NCBI GenBank assembly: GCA_011390755.1
Contig: JAABRU010000062.1
Location: 1 to 35,379, forward strand
From: Desulfobacteraceae bacterium
Lineage (GTDB): Bacteria > Desulfobacterota > Desulfobacteria > Desulfobacterales > Desulfococcaceae
DNA: 35,379 bases
Direction: 5' to 3'
The position numbers were made by a program, and so were the translations under genes. Shown here in pieces: positions 34,168 through 35,379 of this stretch. Position 1 is the first letter of the stretch. Each line of letters begins with the position of its first letter. The notes beneath the pieces were generated by a model. It was not told where the DNA came from and did not search any database. It worked only from the letters and a program-made list of their open reading frames with translations.

Positions 34168-34324
34168 TCAGCAGATGGAAAATTTTTCGTTAGGGTTCCG
34201 TCAGGGTTAAAATGACGGGTATCCGAAACATCGGCGGAACCGTAAGGGCGGTATTGCATACGCCCCCGGACATCCCCTGACGGATGTATGCGCTACGCCC
34301 CTGCGGTAAGAAATCTGATACATC
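34168..34324. other. Composite repeat debris
   Basis: It begins with a family-A-like end (CAGCAGATGGAAAATTTTTC). Then come short inversions around GGTTCCGTCAGGG and CCCCTGACGG, and CCCCTGCGGTAAGAAATCTG, which resembles part of family N. It has no coding potential. Confidence 0.4.
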
Positions 34325-34467
34325 AGCGGATTCGGACCACTGCCAATTTTTCCCCGGGTGCGGTTTCAGGGCTGCCCCGGAGTGCAAAAAATGTATTTTT
34401 GCACAGCCCGCCTCCCTTCTGCGGAAATACAGTTTCCGCACGTCTCCGGAAATTTTCCGATCCGCGG
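34325..34467 (-). mobile_element. MITE-like family A, copy 4
   Basis: About 143 bp, matching the reverse complement of copy 3 (TTTTTCCCCGG, GGAGTGCAAAAAATG, CTCCGGAAATTTTCCGATC). The hairpin GTGCAAAAA/ATTTTTGCAC is intact. It ends 18 bp from the stop codon of the binding-protein gene. Confidence 0.7.
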
Positions 34468-34484
34468 AGTGTCCCCCTGCCGGT

Positions 34485-35222
34485 TCATTCATCAAAAGGA
34501 TATTTCTTATTCCATTTTTTATACAGGGGTTTCAGTTCTCCGCTTTTTACCAGAATTTCCATTTTCTCATCAAAAACATTCATGAGTTTTTGCCCTTTTT
34601 CATTTTCCGCAAAGGCCAGATATACATTCAGTCTGAAAATGGTTTCCACCTGAAAATTTTCCACGGGAATTATGTTTTTTTTCAGGGCTTCATTCAGTTC
34701 CTGTTCCGTATCCAGAAAAAAATCCAGACGGCCTTTTTCCAGCATTTTCAGCGCGCTTTCCCGACTGTCTGTTTCATATATCTTTTCAATTCTGGCCTGA
34801 AGATATTCGTTAAAAGCATAGCCCCGCATCCAGCCGGTATTTCCGCGCAGGCTTTTTTCCCCTTCCCATTTTTCCACCGCACCTTTTTTAAATATTACCA
34901 GGATAATATCCTGCAGATAATGCCATTGGGAAAACAGTACCCCGTCGAATTCATCCCGGTATACTCCCACAACCGCATCGGTCTGTCCGGTCTGTACCAT
35001 ATGTGCAGAACGGGCATAAGGAAGAGTTTCAAACTTCATCCGGATATCCGGTTCATAAATTCTGCGGAACAGTTCCCAGCATAAACCGGTGCCGTCCTGA
35101 TTGGTAATACCCTCCCAGCTCTCACTGACAAAATGGATTTCTTTCAGATCTGATTCGGCAGTAAATCCCGAAACAGGTATCATAAAAACAAACAGAAGGC
35201 AGGCAATTGATTTTTTCATCAT
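34485..35222 (-). CDS. Orphan periplasmic binding protein, solute-binding family 3-like
   Basis: The 245-residue protein has a signal peptide (about 1-21, cleavage near GFTA-E) and a divergent family 3 solute-binding fold (LCWELFRRIYEPDIRMKFETLPYARSAHMVQTGQTDAVVG; C-terminal MEILVKSGELKPLYKKW). No transporter genes are beside it. Such orphans in this phylum are often sensors or subunits working with distant transporters or kinases, so its ligand is unknown. AAGGAAAGG precedes the ATG at 35222; the next codon is also ATG. It is unlike the binding protein at 30.6 kb and is not a recent duplicate of it. Confidence 0.82.
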   Translation of the reverse strand: MMKKSIACLLFVFMIPVSGFTAESDLKEIHFVSESWEGITNQDGTGLCWELFRRIYEPDIRMKFETLPYARSAHMVQTGQTDAVVGVYRDEFDGVLFSQWHYLQDIILVIFKKGAVEKWEGEKSLRGNTGWMRGYAFNEYLQARIEKIYETDSRESALKMLEKGRLDFFLDTEQELNEALKKNIIPVENFQVETIFRLNVYLAFAENEKGQKLMNVFDEKMEILVKSGELKPLYKKWNKKYPFDE

Positions 35223-35262
35223 TTTTTCCTTTCCTTGAAATATTTTTAAATATTATTTACAA

Positions 35263-35379
35263 TGGTTCGGTAATATTTCTGATTTCCGGGCTGTAAAAAT
35301 GTAACTTTCTGAAATCATTACATGCAAATTTTCAGACAGGGATTTATAACCTTCTGAAATTATTAAAACCGAAATTTTT
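35263..35379 (-). mobile_element. MITE-like family E, copy 3 (cut by the window end)
   Basis: It starts CAATGGTTCGGTAATATTTC, matching the E ends at 24.3 and 27.6 kb. The interior TTCTGAAATCATTACATG is the inverted form of the TAATGATTTCAG block. The far end lies outside the window. Confidence 0.65.

Overview
The window looks like part of a Gram-negative, probably anaerobic member of the Desulfobacterota (a Desulfobacterales-type sulfate reducer). The inference rests on gene content: two AsmA-superfamily envelope proteins, TonB, a hybrid CheA, a corrinoid-protein reactivase with an N-terminal 2Fe-2S domain, and a CoA-transferase fused to a GNAT domain. I assign no species. About 25 kb is coding. 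The long gaps between genes are filled with small palindromic or terminal-inverted-repeat (TIR) elements, as in large, repeat-rich genomes of gliding or filamentous bacteria. No transposase, tRNA, rRNA or CRISPR array was seen.

Layout. 0.2-5.9 kb (minus strand): a TamB-like protein of 1,625 residues, then a small membrane-anchored LysM protein. 5.9-7.6 kb: non-coding, full of repeats. 7.6-9.5 kb (plus): TonB and a secreted TPR protein. 9.5-17.6 kb (minus): a four-gene operon read from 17.6 down to 9.5 kb, encoding a PilB/GspE-like protein with a c-di-GMP-binding-type N-terminus but a broken ATPase core, two tandem cNMP-binding-fold/PATAN (DUF4388) proteins, and a YhdP-like AsmA protein. 17.6-19.0 kb: a mobile-element cluster with three elements nested inside one another. 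19.0-22.8 kb (plus): a fused anti-sigma-kinase/STAS protein and a hybrid CheA. 23.2-23.9 kb: a TerB-like protein. 23.9-25.55 kb: repeats, including ten perfect copies of a 13-bp unit. 25.55-29.9 kb (plus): the CoA-transferase/GNAT fusion and the 2Fe-2S/ASKHA reactivase, with shared repeat families on both sides of the first gene. 30.5-32.8 kb (plus): a complete polar amino-acid ABC importer with a clear sigma-70-type promoter and an internal attenuator-like terminator. 33-35.2 kb (minus): RsmA and an orphan periplasmic binding protein.

How the genes may work together. TamB and YhdP relatives are known or proposed to carry phospholipid between the two membranes, so the window holds two such bridges. 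The four-gene operon links a likely c-di-GMP sensor that has lost motor residues to PATAN proteins; PATAN regulators are reported to act on type IV pilus motors in cyanobacteria. I read it as a candidate regulatory module for surface motility or envelope assembly, and as the best candidate here for an undescribed system. The intergenic DNA is the second point of interest. Several families are defined by shared TIRs, repeated lengths and, in four cases, exact target-site duplications. One family has the GGAG-plus-hairpin design of REP/BIME elements.
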